Numbered from the stretch's first letter, positions 54,966 to 63,408 are shown. The stretch: DNA of 64,000 nt from Microbulbifer variabilis ATCC 700307 (GCF_000380565.1 NZ_AQYJ01000027.1:489826-553825); one strand, 5' to 3'. Made by a program: numbers and translations. The notes: a model not told the origin generated them from the sequence alone.

Positions 54966-55676
54966 CTAGAATCTCAGTTGTGCACCCAGACGGTAGCGAT
55001 TGCCCGGGTGTACTAAGCGCGCAAAGCTCACGGTGCCGGCGCTGCTCTTGGTGCGTCTCCATACCTGCAGGCATGCATCGCCGGTAGCTATTTCCAATGC
55101 GTAGGCAATGGATGCTTCTGCGGCGATCGCTTCAACAGTGGTATCCGCCTCGGTCAAAGGTGCAACCCTGGAAAGATAGGCGTTGGGCGTAGTGTGGGCG
55201 AAATCCTGCTGCAGGTATTCCGGGGCTAATGCAGGATTGGTGAAGCGCTCCTCCCATTGAATGGGCAGGCTGTTATCACAGTGCACAATAATGGAGTGAA
55301 AAACTTTGGCCTGTTCGGGCACTTCCAGGGCGCGCGCCACTTCAGCGCTGGCCATACACTGCTGTGCCAGCAAAATGCGGTTGCTGTAGCTGTGTCCGCG
55401 TGCCGAAATCTCATCGGCAATATTGCGCACTTCTAATAGGGAACTGGCAGGCACCGGCTCAGCAACAAAAGTGCCAAGCCCTTGGGAGCGCATCAGTACC
55501 CTTTCGTCGGTCAGTTCGCTCAGGGCGCGCCTGGCTGTCATACGACTGACACCAAACTCTTGCGCCAGCTGGTTCTCCGAGGGCACCTGGAAGTGGACGG
55601 GCCAAGCGCCAATTTCAATTTGTTGGCGGATATGGCGCTTAATCATCGCGTAGCGTGGTTCGCTTGCAGTATTCAT
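54966..55676 (-). CDS. hutC: Histidine utilization repressor, GntR family
   Basis: A 236-residue regulator with an N-terminal GntR winged HTH (YAMIKRHIRQQIEIGAW, VPSENQLAQEFGVSRMTARRALSEL) and a C-terminal UTRA effector domain that in this family senses urocanate (VRNIADEISARGHSYSN, VFHSIIVHCDNSLPIQWEERF). The start MNTASEPRY is chosen, since the 16 codons before it overlap the operator. It lies first in the minus-strand hut arm and is divergent from hutI. A perfect palindrome typical of HutC is 37 bases before its start, so autoregulation is likely. Confidence 0.94.
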   Translation of the reverse strand: MNTASEPRYAMIKRHIRQQIEIGAWPVHFQVPSENQLAQEFGVSRMTARRALSELTDERVLMRSQGLGTFVAEPVPASSLLEVRNIADEISARGHSYSNRILLAQQCMASAEVARALEVPEQAKVFHSIIVHCDNSLPIQWEERFTNPALAPEYLQQDFAHTTPNAYLSRVAPLTEADTTVEAIAAEASIAYALEIATGDACLQVWRRTKSSAGTVSFARLVHPGNRYRLGAQLRF

Positions 55677-55712
55677 AGACTCAGGTACAGTGTAATGAAT
55701 GCTTGTATATGG

Positions 55713-55724
55713 TTGTATATACAA
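55713..55724. promoter_or_regulatory. HutC operator palindrome
   Basis: TTGTATATACAA is a perfect 12-bp palindrome and matches the known TGTA-N2-TACA core of HutC sites. A second half-like element, TTGTATAT, starts at 55703, ten bases to the left. The site lies in the 190-base gap between hutC and hutI and can control both arms. Confidence 0.8.
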
Positions 55725-55866
55725 TAGCTATTTCTGGCTACTATGGTGGCCAAAATGATGACTGTCAAGCCGGGGCTATGGTCTGTATCCTGAGTGCTTC
55801 GGTTTTGCCTGGCAGCTCAGCCGGGCATCTATGGTTTAAGAAGGAAAAGCGCGCCGCTAGAAGCTT

Positions 55867-57096
55867 ATGACAGAACGCTGTGACCTACTGATTACGAATG
55901 TGAATGCCGCCACCATGGACCCCTCGATAGTGGGTGCATACGGTGCTGTGGAGGATGCTGCTGTAGCGGTAACCGGCGGCAAGATTGTCTGGTTGGGACC
56001 ACGCCGGGAATTACCTGACTGCACCCCGGACGAGGTTATTGATGGTGAGGGCCAGTGGTTGACCCCAGGGCTAATCGACTGCCATACCCACCTTGTTTAT
56101 GGCGGTCATCGGGCCGGGGAGTTTGCCCGCCGCCTGGGGGGAGAGAGCTATGAAGAAGTGGCCCGCTCCGGTGGTGGCATTATTTCTACAGTGCGCGCCA
56201 CCCGTGCAGCCAGTGCCGAGCAGTTATATCGACTATCTGAACCGCGCCTTCATGCATTGATGTCCGAAGGGGTTACTACGGTAGAAATCAAATCCGGTTA
56301 TGGCCTCGACCTGGATACCGAGCTAAAGCAACTGCGAACCGCCCGCCGCCTGGCCCAACATAATCCGGTAAATATAGTGACCAGCTGCCTGGCAGCTCAT
56401 GCCCTGCCACCGGAATACGATGGTCGCCCTGATGAATATATTGACCTGATTTGTGAGCAGATACTACCAGCGGTGGCGCGAGAGCAGCTGGCAGATGCTG
56501 TAGATATGTTTTGCGAGACTATCGGTTTCTCCGTGGACCAATGTCAGCGGGTAATTGATGCTGCAAAGAAACTCGATTTACCTGTAAAGGTACATGCTGA
56601 ACAGTTGGCTCGTACCGGCGCAACGGCTATGGCTGCCAAGGCTGGCGCATTATCCGTGGATCATATTGAATACATCAGCGATGCCGATGTACTGGCTATG
56701 GCTGAAAGCGGTACCGTGGCGGTATTGTTACCAGGTGCTTTTTATACCTTGCATGAGACCCAGGTCCCACCAGTTGAAAAGCTGCGTGGGGCGGGAGTGT
56801 GCATGGCTCTGTCCACTGACCTCAATCCCGGCAGCTGTCCAATCGCCTCTTTGCGTTTGATGATGAATATGGGTTGTAACTTATTTGGTCTAACTCCTGC
56901 CGAAGCACTTGCCGGTGTGACCCGATCAGCGGCACGAGCGTTGGGACTTTGTTGCTCTCGTGGCGTGCTGCGTCCGGGGCTACGCGCTGATATGGTTTTG
57001 TGGCCGATGGATACCCCAGACCTGCTGGCTTATGAAGTGGGTGCGCTGAAGCCCGCGCAAATTTTTCTCGGAGGTAGAGATGTTACAGCTGGCTGA
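55867..57096 (+). CDS. hutI: Imidazolonepropionase
   Basis: Metal-dependent amidohydrolase that opens imidazolonepropionate to N-formimino-L-glutamate. The 409 residues follow the family: LTPGLIDCHTHLVYGGHRAGEF holds the first metal His pair and substrate residues, VEIKSGYGLDLDTELKQL, KVHAEQLARTGATAMA (metal His) and STDLNPGSCPIASLRLMMNMG (metal Asp). It is first in the plus-strand hut arm and overlaps hutG by 17 bases. Confidence 0.97.
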   Translation: MTERCDLLITNVNAATMDPSIVGAYGAVEDAAVAVTGGKIVWLGPRRELPDCTPDEVIDGEGQWLTPGLIDCHTHLVYGGHRAGEFARRLGGESYEEVARSGGGIISTVRATRAASAEQLYRLSEPRLHALMSEGVTTVEIKSGYGLDLDTELKQLRTARRLAQHNPVNIVTSCLAAHALPPEYDGRPDEYIDLICEQILPAVAREQLADAVDMFCETIGFSVDQCQRVIDAAKKLDLPVKVHAEQLARTGATAMAAKAGALSVDHIEYISDADVLAMAESGTVAVLLPGAFYTLHETQVPPVEKLRGAGVCMALSTDLNPGSCPIASLRLMMNMGCNLFGLTPAEALAGVTRSAARALGLCCSRGVLRPGLRADMVLWPMDTPDLLAYEVGALKPAQIFLGGRDVTAG

Positions 57097-58042
57097 TATG
57101 CACCTGTGGAGTGGTCGCACTGATAGCGAAGATGGTCGCGCTGGTGAGCGTTGGCATCAACGGGTTACACCATTACAGCTGGATAATCCTCCTGGGATCG
57201 CCATTCTCGGTTTTGCCTCCGATGAGGGTGTTCGCCGTAATAAAGGGCGCATCGGTGCCGCCAAAGGCCCACGTATCCTGCGCCTGGCAATGGCTAACCT
57301 GCCTGCCACTTTTGAATTGCCTCTCTATGATGCAGGCAATGTTCGTGTTGAGCGTGAGGACTTGGAGTCTGGTCAGGCGTTACTGGGGGCGCGGATAAAT
57401 GAGTTATTAGGTAATGGTCATTTCCCGTTAGTTTTGGGTGGTGGTCATGAGATTGCTTTTGGCAGCTATCAAGGTATCGCCCGCTGGATGCGTGAACAAC
57501 AGCGGGACAAAACCCTGGGGGTTATTAATTTTGATGCGCATCTGGACCTGCGTATCCCCTCGCCAAAGGGGTCATCGGGGACGCCGTTTTACCAGATTGC
57601 TGAACAGTGCCAGATCAATGGTCGCCCTTTTAATTATCTGTGTGTCGGTGCGGCTGATAACGCCAATACACCAGCGCTGTATAACCGGGCAGGTGAGCTG
57701 GGTGCTGAGGTAATCCGCGATCGGGAAATCAGTAGCTGGAACCTGGATAAGGTAAAGGGGCAAATTCGCGCGTTTACCGATAGAGTAGATTTTGTCTATC
57801 TCACTGTGTGTCTGGATGTTCTGCCTGCTGCAGTGATGCCTGCTGTAAGTGCCCCCTCTGGCCGGGGGGTGTCACTTGATTTGTTGGAAGTGTTACTTGA
57901 TACCGTGATCGATTCCAAGAAAGTTTGCCTTGCTGATATGGCTGAGTTTAATCCTTATTTCGATATTGAAGATCATGCTGCTCGCACTGCCGCCCGGCTA
58001 GGATTTCAAATTGTTAACCGCATGGCTGCTCTAAGGTGCTAG
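57080..58042 (+). CDS. hutG: Formimidoylglutamase, arginase family
   Basis: Hydrolyses N-formimino-L-glutamate to glutamate and formamide with a dinuclear Mn site. The 320 residues contain GGGHEIAFGSYQG, NFDAHLDLR and SGTPFYQIAEQC, which supply the first metal ligands and substrate groups. The last ligand motif reads LTVCLDVLPAAVMPAVSAPS: Cys stands where the Salmonella enzyme, as I recall it, has Asp in LTIDLDVLP. The DNA codon is TGT and the flanks are normal, so it is a real substitution in this sequence. The ribosome site GGAGG lies inside hutI. A stop at 58042 ends the arm; no clear terminator follows. Confidence 0.93.
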   Translation: MLQLADMHLWSGRTDSEDGRAGERWHQRVTPLQLDNPPGIAILGFASDEGVRRNKGRIGAAKGPRILRLAMANLPATFELPLYDAGNVRVEREDLESGQALLGARINELLGNGHFPLVLGGGHEIAFGSYQGIARWMREQQRDKTLGVINFDAHLDLRIPSPKGSSGTPFYQIAEQCQINGRPFNYLCVGAADNANTPALYNRAGELGAEVIRDREISSWNLDKVKGQIRAFTDRVDFVYLTVCLDVLPAAVMPAVSAPSGRGVSLDLLEVLLDTVIDSKKVCLADMAEFNPYFDIEDHAARTAARLGFQIVNRMAALRC

Positions 58043-58190
58043 GGCCTGCCGTAATGAGAGAGCTCACTGGATAGTTACAATTTTCCTACAGGCGCTCTTA
58101 AAGTAGAAATTGAATTTATAAGACAGAGCTGGAATTTTTCATAAACTCCTAACAATTTATTCCAACTAGGATGTGCCTAGAACCGTTTAT

Positions 58191-59075
58191 ATGATTAAGA
58201 GTCTGGAAATCTCGCACCTCAAATTACTGGATACGTTGTTTAAGTATAGAAACTTATCCCTGGTTGCCGAAAATTTAGATATTTCACAGCAGGCTGTGAG
58301 CCTACAGTTAAAGAAAATTCGAACAATACTCGGCGATGCTCTGTTCGTGCGCTCGGGGCACGGCATGGTACCAACCAGCTATGCAAAGTTGATTGAACCA
58401 AAAATCTGTGAAATTCTAATATTGCTTAATGAGATGCCGGCGCCGGACTCAATTGACTTCACCAAATCAGAAAGAACGCTGGTTATATCTGCAACGGATT
58501 ATGCACAAACTCTTGTCACTGGCGAGTTAGTTGCTGATCTCAGAGAGTATGCGCCTAAAATAAAAGTAATCATTAAAAATATTGAAAGTACGACACTTAC
58601 TCAAAAAATGCATCAGGGGGAGATTGACCTTGCCTTCACCTCTGAAGGGTACGTTCCGAGTGGATTGATTGCCCGACCTCTGGCTACAGAAAAATACCTA
58701 TGTATATCTTCAAATAGGGAAATTAGCTTTGAAAACTATCTACCTATAAGAAAACTAATGGACTACGACTTTGTCGTCACATCACCTGGAGTGGGCAGTT
58801 TTCGCGGTTCTGCTGATGGATGGCTTGAAAAGCAAGGTTTAAAAAGAAATGTTGCAATTTCTACACCTTCATTTTTTATAACAAAGGAATATCTGAAGAA
58901 GACCAATATGGTGGGTTTTATACCTTCACGCCTATTACCTTGTGAAGGACTATATGAAATACCCCTTGATAAATATCCTCCTGGTTATGAAATCGTCGCA
59001 GCGTTTCACCCCTCTGCTGAAAGTGACCCACTGATCAGTTGGGTTCTGGAAAAAGCCGTTAATTATTTGAGCTAA
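58191..59075 (+). CDS. LysR-family transcriptional regulator
   Basis: A 294-residue regulator with HTH LSLVAENLDISQQAVSLQLKKI and an effector domain beginning TLVISATDYAQTLVTGELVADL. A GTG at 58173 would add six residues, but the inverted repeat CTAGG-N5-CCTAG covers that codon, so I prefer the ATG. It resembles the LysR at 21.7 kb along its whole length. It is richer in A+T than the hut genes. The RidA gene follows 108 bases downstream on the same strand and may be its target or partner. Confidence 0.9.
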   Translation: MIKSLEISHLKLLDTLFKYRNLSLVAENLDISQQAVSLQLKKIRTILGDALFVRSGHGMVPTSYAKLIEPKICEILILLNEMPAPDSIDFTKSERTLVISATDYAQTLVTGELVADLREYAPKIKVIIKNIESTTLTQKMHQGEIDLAFTSEGYVPSGLIARPLATEKYLCISSNREISFENYLPIRKLMDYDFVVTSPGVGSFRGSADGWLEKQGLKRNVAISTPSFFITKEYLKKTNMVGFIPSRLLPCEGLYEIPLDKYPPGYEIVAAFHPSAESDPLISWVLEKAVNYLS

Positions 59076-59182
59076 TCAATAGTAGATTGCTTGTATCCGT
59101 AACAAGCCTGGCTCAATAGATCTGATAAGTCCATAGTCCTAGTATTGCTCTGTACTTTTTTTCAGGTTACAGAGTTTTATTT

Positions 59183-59584
59183 ATGAATATTTTAAATATC
59201 AATCCTGAATCACTATATGATGGTGCGCCCTTTGGCCTGTCTCAAGGTAAAGTGGACGTTATCAGTGGCCTTATATTTATCTCCGGTCAGGTGGATTGGA
59301 ATACCGACTATGAAGTGGTTAATAAAGATATTGAAGCCCAAGCAGAAAGTGCATTTGAAAATCTATTAGCGGTGTTAACTGAGGGAGATTCGTCAGTGAA
59401 TAATCTGCTGCAGCTGCGTGTTTATATCAGAGGGGAGCTCAGTGAGCATATGCCTAAGATTGTACCGATACTGACAAAATATTTGGGCACAGCCCGTCCG
59501 GCGATCACTGGGATCGGTGTTGCATCATTGGCGTCACCGGATACTTTGGTCGAAATAGAAGCTTTAGCGCGTATATCATCTTAA
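59183..59584 (+). CDS. RidA-family (YjgF/Rid) protein
   Basis: A 133-residue trimer-forming family member. RidA enzymes hydrolyse reactive enamine/imine intermediates such as 2-aminoacrylate. The segments ISGLIFISGQVDWN, LTEGDSSVNNLLQLRVYIRG and ARPAITGIGVASLASPDTLVEIEALARI follow the fold. The Arg that binds the carboxylate in classical RidA (in the VYIRG strand) is present, but the C-terminal motif differs, so it may be another Rid subgroup. It lies downstream of the LysR gene and ends at a strong bidirectional terminator. Confidence 0.85.
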   Translation: MNILNINPESLYDGAPFGLSQGKVDVISGLIFISGQVDWNTDYEVVNKDIEAQAESAFENLLAVLTEGDSSVNNLLQLRVYIRGELSEHMPKIVPILTKYLGTARPAITGIGVASLASPDTLVEIEALARISS

Positions 59585-59591
59585 GATCATA

Positions 59592-59620
59592 AAAAGTAGC
59601 CTCTTTGGGAGGCTACTTTT
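59592..59620. terminator. Bidirectional intrinsic terminator
   Basis: AAAA-GTAGCCTC-TTTGG-GAGGCTAC-TTTT: an 8-bp stem extended by A/T pairs, with T runs on both strands. It serves ridA on the + strand and the esterase on the - strand. Confidence 0.9.
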
Positions 59621-59633
59621 ATCTGTTCCGGCC

Positions 59634-60653
59634 TTATTTTAGATGGTCCCTTAATTGAGCACCGGCCTGATCCAAAGAATCCTGTACTGCAGGGATATCA
59701 CTCAACACATTCAACAGACCGTAGTCGTGAATCATGCCATTGTAGCGGACAGCAGTGACAGTTACGCCTGCTTCATTCAGCTTTCGGGCATAGGCCTCTC
59801 CTTCATCCCGAAGTACATCCATTTCTGCAGTTTGAACCATTGCGGGTGGTAACCCGCGTAACTGCTGAATGCTGGCACGCAGGGGCGATGCATAAATTTC
59901 AGCGCGTTGCTTCGGGTCAGTCGTGTAGCTATCCCAGAACCACTCCATCATATTTTTAGTCAGGAAGTGATCTGTAGCGAACGCCTCGTAAGACTGATTA
60001 TTAAAGTTCGCATCCGTAACTGGCCATAACAATAGCTGGAATCGGAGCTTCGGAGTTCCCTTGTTTTTAGCCATTAAGGAAACGACGGCTGCCATATTAC
60101 CACCTACGCTATTGCCAGCTACCGCAAGACGTGATCCATCAACTCCGATTTCCTTGCCATGATCTGCTACCCACTGAGTCGCCGCATAAGCTTGATGAAT
60201 AGCAGTTGGATATTTTGCTTCCGGGGAGGGCGAGTAATCAACATAAACTGCTGCAGCGCCTGATCGGTTTACCAGATCACGAATCAGGCGTTCATGCGTG
60301 GGGTAATCACCCAGAACCCATCCGCCACCATGGAAATACATAAACACAGGTAGCTCGCCCTTGATGTTTTTGGGTTTAACCACGGTTAAGCGAATTTTCT
60401 CACCATTCACATGAATAATTCTATGAGAGACATCTGCCGGTGGGAGTGTTGCGCCCTGCTGTGCACCTACAAGAACAGCGCGGGCATCTCTTGGAGACAT
60501 TTGCTCAATGGGCTTGCCACCACCTTGGGCCAGTGCATTAAGGAATTTCTGCGTATTTTGCTCCACACCAGGAGAAATGGCGGCGAAAGCTGAGATACCA
60601 CCAATAGTAAAGAGAAGAGGGACCGCAAGCTTTGCAATACTAAGCTTTGTCAT
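59634..60653 (-). CDS. Secreted alpha/beta hydrolase (HSL-type esterase)
   Basis: An esterase or lipase of the hormone-sensitive lipase group, 339 residues. A signal peptide (LAVPLLFTIGGISAFA) suggests a periplasmic site. The oxyanion motif YFHGGGWVLGD, the nucleophile elbow VAGNSVGGNMAA (GNSVG for the common GDSAG), Asp in AEMDVLRDEG and His in GMIHDYG complete the triad. The ATG after AAGG is chosen over a GTG three codons upstream. It lies 37 bases after ohr on the same strand and could share its peroxide-induced transcript. Confidence 0.9.
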   Translation of the reverse strand: MTKLSIAKLAVPLLFTIGGISAFAAISPGVEQNTQKFLNALAQGGGKPIEQMSPRDARAVLVGAQQGATLPPADVSHRIIHVNGEKIRLTVVKPKNIKGELPVFMYFHGGGWVLGDYPTHERLIRDLVNRSGAAAVYVDYSPSPEAKYPTAIHQAYAATQWVADHGKEIGVDGSRLAVAGNSVGGNMAAVVSLMAKNKGTPKLRFQLLLWPVTDANFNNQSYEAFATDHFLTKNMMEWFWDSYTTDPKQRAEIYASPLRASIQQLRGLPPAMVQTAEMDVLRDEGEAYARKLNEAGVTVTAVRYNGMIHDYGLLNVLSDIPAVQDSLDQAGAQLRDHLK

Positions 60654-60690
60654 TACTAACACCTTCTGAAGAGTTCGCTACTGCAACTTG

Positions 60691-61113
60691 TCAAACAGAT
60701 ATATGCAGGCGCACATCGACGTTGCCGCGGGTTGCATTGGAGTAAGGGCAAACTTCTTCGTGAGCTGTGTTTGCAATTTTTTCAGCTGTAGCCTGATCGA
60801 GCCCGGGAATATTGATATAGAGGTCAATATCCAGGCCAAATCCATTGCCTTGTGGGCCGATACCAACTTCCGCACGCACAGTAGTCTCATCGGATACGTT
60901 TACCTTTTGCTTGCCGGCAACGAATTTGATCGCACCAATAAAGCAGGCTGAGTAGCCGGCTGCAAACAGTTGCTCCGGGTTGGTCCCTTCGCCACCAGAG
61001 CCGCCTAATTCCTTTGGCATGGACAGTTTTACGCTCAGGTGGCCATCGGAAGATTTGGCTTGGCCTTCACGGCCTCCGTTGGCAGTAGCTACGGCTTTAT
61101 ATAGGGTTTGCAT
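60691..61113 (-). CDS. ohr: Organic hydroperoxide resistance protein Ohr
   Basis: Thiol peroxidase of the OsmC fold that reduces organic hydroperoxides with lipoyl partners. In 140 residues the two reactive Cys lie in GYSACFIGAIKFV (near residue 56) and HEEVCPYSNATRGN (near residue 120), spaced as in Ohr rather than OsmC. The N-terminal LYKAVATANGGREGQA is typical. OhrR is encoded upstream on the same strand, with repeated operator-like sites between. Confidence 0.95.
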   Translation of the reverse strand: MQTLYKAVATANGGREGQAKSSDGHLSVKLSMPKELGGSGGEGTNPEQLFAAGYSACFIGAIKFVAGKQKVNVSDETTVRAEVGIGPQGNGFGLDIDLYINIPGLDQATAEKIANTAHEEVCPYSNATRGNVDVRLHISV

Positions 61114-61195
61114 AATCGTCTCCTCATGAATTTGTCATAAAAATCGGGGGTAGTGCCCTTGGGGCCGTGAGTGGCATACCCGAGGCACAAATAAA

Positions 61196-61224
61196 TATTA
61201 TTGCGATAACTATTATTGCGATAA
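61196..61224. promoter_or_regulatory. Tandem operator-like repeats upstream of ohr
   Basis: TATTATTGCGATAA occurs twice in direct order at 61196-61209 and 61211-61224, period 15. Each copy contains TTAT-TGCG-ATAA, a near-palindrome. It lies 83 bases before the ohr start and is the obvious candidate for OhrR binding, although it differs from the published TACAATT-type boxes. Confidence 0.6.
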
Positions 61225-61298
61225 TTACTTTTGCCTATCAGGGCAATAGGTACTGCTAAGGTAGACGAAGTAAGGGGCCCCTGACGGGCCGAAGGGGT

Positions 61299-61739
61299 TT
61301 ATGGTTTTAGGCTTTGGCGCAATACTTCAATCTGCTCTCTAAGCACCTTGGCAGATTGGCGGGTAAGGCCGCAAGCCAGTAAGACCTTCTCTGGGATCGA
61401 CTCGGCCTCTTTTTGCATAGACTTGCCGCTGGTTGTCAGCTCAATAAATACCCTGCGTTCATCCCCAGGGTCGCGGTGACGGCTGATAAGTTTGAGGTTC
61501 TCCAGGCGCTTGATTACTGGAGTTAGGGCACCCTTGTCCTGCCCAAGGCGCTGACTCAGTTCCGTAGCGGTGATTTGATCTCCTTCCCAGAGAACCAGCA
61601 TCAATAAGTATTGCGGATAGGTAATCCCCAGTTTTTCAAGCAGGGGTTTATACATCTTGCCCATCGCAAGAGATGCTGAATAGAGGCTAAAGCAGAGCTG
61701 GTTATCGAGTTTCTGGTCTTTGTTAATAGATTTCGCCAT
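61299..61739 (-). CDS. ohrR: OhrR-type MarR-family peroxide sensor
   Basis: A 146-residue MarR-family repressor. The reactive Cys16 in LDNQLCFSLYSASLAM is at the position that senses organic hydroperoxides in OhrR, and the following segment YPQYLLMLVLWEGDQ holds the Tyr pair. The winged HTH is VTELSQRLGQDKGALTPVIKRL-like (exact text ATELSQRLGQDKGALTPVIK) with DERRVFIELT. It lies upstream of ohr in the same direction, 185 bases apart, and should repress ohr and perhaps itself. ATAGAG / CTCTAT at 61786-61807 marks a dyad before its start. Confidence 0.94.
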   Translation of the reverse strand: MAKSINKDQKLDNQLCFSLYSASLAMGKMYKPLLEKLGITYPQYLLMLVLWEGDQITATELSQRLGQDKGALTPVIKRLENLKLISRHRDPGDERRVFIELTTSGKSMQKEAESIPEKVLLACGLTRQSAKVLREQIEVLRQSLKP

Positions 61740-61916
61740 AGGCGCACCCTAGTTGCTGGTGGCAATGTTGTGCCAGTGTAGCGCAATAGAGTAGCTAATA
61801 GCTCTATCCATTATTCCGGAAATAGTGATAGAGGTAAGCCCAAAAAATATTGAAAACATTTTGTAAGGTTTTTGATGCCGCCGGTACAGTATCTTACATA
61901 GATGATGGAGTAGCCG

Positions 61917-62420
61917 GTGGAATCGCGGGATCAATTATTTCAACAAGCAATAGAGGAATATGCTGAAGGTATTTCTCGGGTGGTACATAGTTATGTACAT
62001 TCCAGGGCTGAGCATGATGATCTACTACAGGAGATCTGGCTGGGATTATGGCGAGCTCTGCCCGCATTCCGGGGGGATGCCAGCCTTAAGACGTTTGTAT
62101 ATCGCATTGCGCAGAATCGCTGTGTAACAGAGATAGCCAGGCGAAAACCGCAGAATAGTTGTGGAGAGGAATTACTGGAGTTAGAGGATCATCAGCCTGG
62201 CCCCGCTGAGCGTTTGGCTGCTGAGCAAAAGTCGGATCGCTTGGTTCGTGCCGTGCAACGGTTACCCTTGGGACTACGACAAACATTGATTCTTCGTCTG
62301 GAGGGGTTGAGCTATGCAGAAATTTCTGAGGTGCTTGGTATCGGTGAATCCAATATTGCGGTACGGCTAAACAGAGCTAAAGAGCGCCTAAATATTTGTC
62401 TGTCAGGAGGTGAGAAGTGA
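61917..62420 (+). CDS. ECF-type sigma-70 factor
   Basis: A 167-residue extracytoplasmic-function sigma factor with a GTG start and GGAG before it. Region 2 is AEHDDLLQEIWLGLWRALPAF with KTFVYRIAQNRCVTEIAR, and region 4 is LPLGLRQTLILRLEGLSYAEISEVLGI with SNIAVRLNRAKERL. It overlaps the next gene by 4 bases (GTGA), the usual layout of a sigma with its membrane regulator. TGTAAGG at 61862-61868 is a possible -35 of an autoregulated promoter, but the -10 is unclear. Confidence 0.93.
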   Translation: MESRDQLFQQAIEEYAEGISRVVHSYVHSRAEHDDLLQEIWLGLWRALPAFRGDASLKTFVYRIAQNRCVTEIARRKPQNSCGEELLELEDHQPGPAERLAAEQKSDRLVRAVQRLPLGLRQTLILRLEGLSYAEISEVLGIGESNIAVRLNRAKERLNICLSGGEK

Positions 62421-63010
62421 GTGGGACAGATTCTGATAAGCAGTGGTTGGAGCTGGAAAAGATATGGAAGCAGCTGCCGGTAAATACAGAAGTTCCAGCT
62501 GCAATCCTTAAGTGGGTGCGTCGTCAGGAACGGCGTATGCGATTAGTGGTAGCCTTTGAGTGGCTTGTAGTGTTAGGAGTAGGTATCTATGTAGTAGTAG
62601 CGATACTCAATAAAGATCAATCCGATGTTATTTTACGGTTGGCTTTTGCGCTATCAATGCTTGCTTTGGCAGTTGGGTTCTCTATGACTAATCGTCGTGG
62701 CTTGTGGGCTCCATTAGAGGAATCGGCAAAAGCTTATGTAGATTTGGGTCTTCTCAGGTTAAAGCGCAAACGTAGAGAGGTTCATTTCAGCTGGTTCTTT
62801 TTATTTCTACAAATGTTTTTGATCGGTATATGGAGCTATGCAAGAGCTTATAGTGGTTCGACAGAACCCTTAATTCGCCATCCCCAGGAGGTCCTCATTG
62901 TTTTTTCGGGCTTTGTCGTTTTTCTGATTCTGTATAGTGTCTACATATATAGACGTACAGGAAGAGAAAAAATGGTGTTGAAGAGTTTTCAGAAAAAATA
63001 TCTAAAATAA
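62417..63010 (+). CDS. Membrane protein, probable regulator of the ECF sigma factor
   Basis: A 197-residue protein with a short cytosolic N-terminal part (DKQWLELEKIWKQLPVNTEV) and four membrane helices, near residues 43-62, 70-90, 125-145 and 155-177, ending in a basic tail. It lacks a recognisable zinc anti-sigma motif. The start GTG overlaps the sigma gene stop, so coupling and position suggest an anti-sigma role, which the sequence does not prove. Confidence 0.8.
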   Translation: MSGTDSDKQWLELEKIWKQLPVNTEVPAAILKWVRRQERRMRLVVAFEWLVVLGVGIYVVVAILNKDQSDVILRLAFALSMLALAVGFSMTNRRGLWAPLEESAKAYVDLGLLRLKRKRREVHFSWFFLFLQMFLIGIWSYARAYSGSTEPLIRHPQEVLIVFSGFVVFLILYSVYIYRRTGREKMVLKSFQKKYLK

Positions 63011-63072
63011 CTGTAAAGAAATGGTTGCTGGTGGGACTGTAAAAAGAACAATCAATAATTAGGAATAAGGAT

Positions 63073-63408
63073 ATGTTTACAGATCTTGATCAGTTGGTAA
63101 CTAGCTTCTTGGAAATCCTCAGTGGTGTCAGTGCGCTTACAGGTTTTATTTTTGTTACATTCTTTTTGCTGGTTTGTTTCTTGCCATCAATAGTTGCATT
63201 TTTTTTTAACCGAAAGCATTTCCCAAAGATCTTTGCAGCAAATGTTCCCGCAATACTTTCATGGATTGCCTGGTTTGCACTACTCGCTTGGGCGGTTACA
63301 GGTAAGCGGAGAAGTAAGGATAAAGGCCAGCAGATAAGTGCACATGATACAAGCACCATTGTAGAGGGAGATCGGACTATAAAAGCTTCTTCAGGGAAAA
63401 GCTTGTAG
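63073..63408 (+). CDS. Superinfection-immunity-like small membrane protein
   Basis: A 111-residue protein with two main membrane segments (LTGFIFVTFFLLVCFLPSIVAFFF and the region ILSWIAWFALLAWAVTG), quoted here in parts as FIFVTFFLLVCFLPSIVAFF and ILSWIAWFALLAWAV. The pattern LPSIVAFFFNRKHF...A.N...ILSWIAWFALLAWA fits the superinfection immunity family (PF14373 style), named after phage T4 Imm, though most bacterial members are chromosomal and not shown to block phage. It follows the ECF pair by 62 bases with AGGA before the ATG. The charged Ser/Thr-rich C-terminus is cytosolic. Confidence 0.72.
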   Translation: MFTDLDQLVTSFLEILSGVSALTGFIFVTFFLLVCFLPSIVAFFFNRKHFPKIFAANVPAILSWIAWFALLAWAVTGKRRSKDKGQQISAHDTSTIVEGDRTIKASSGKSL

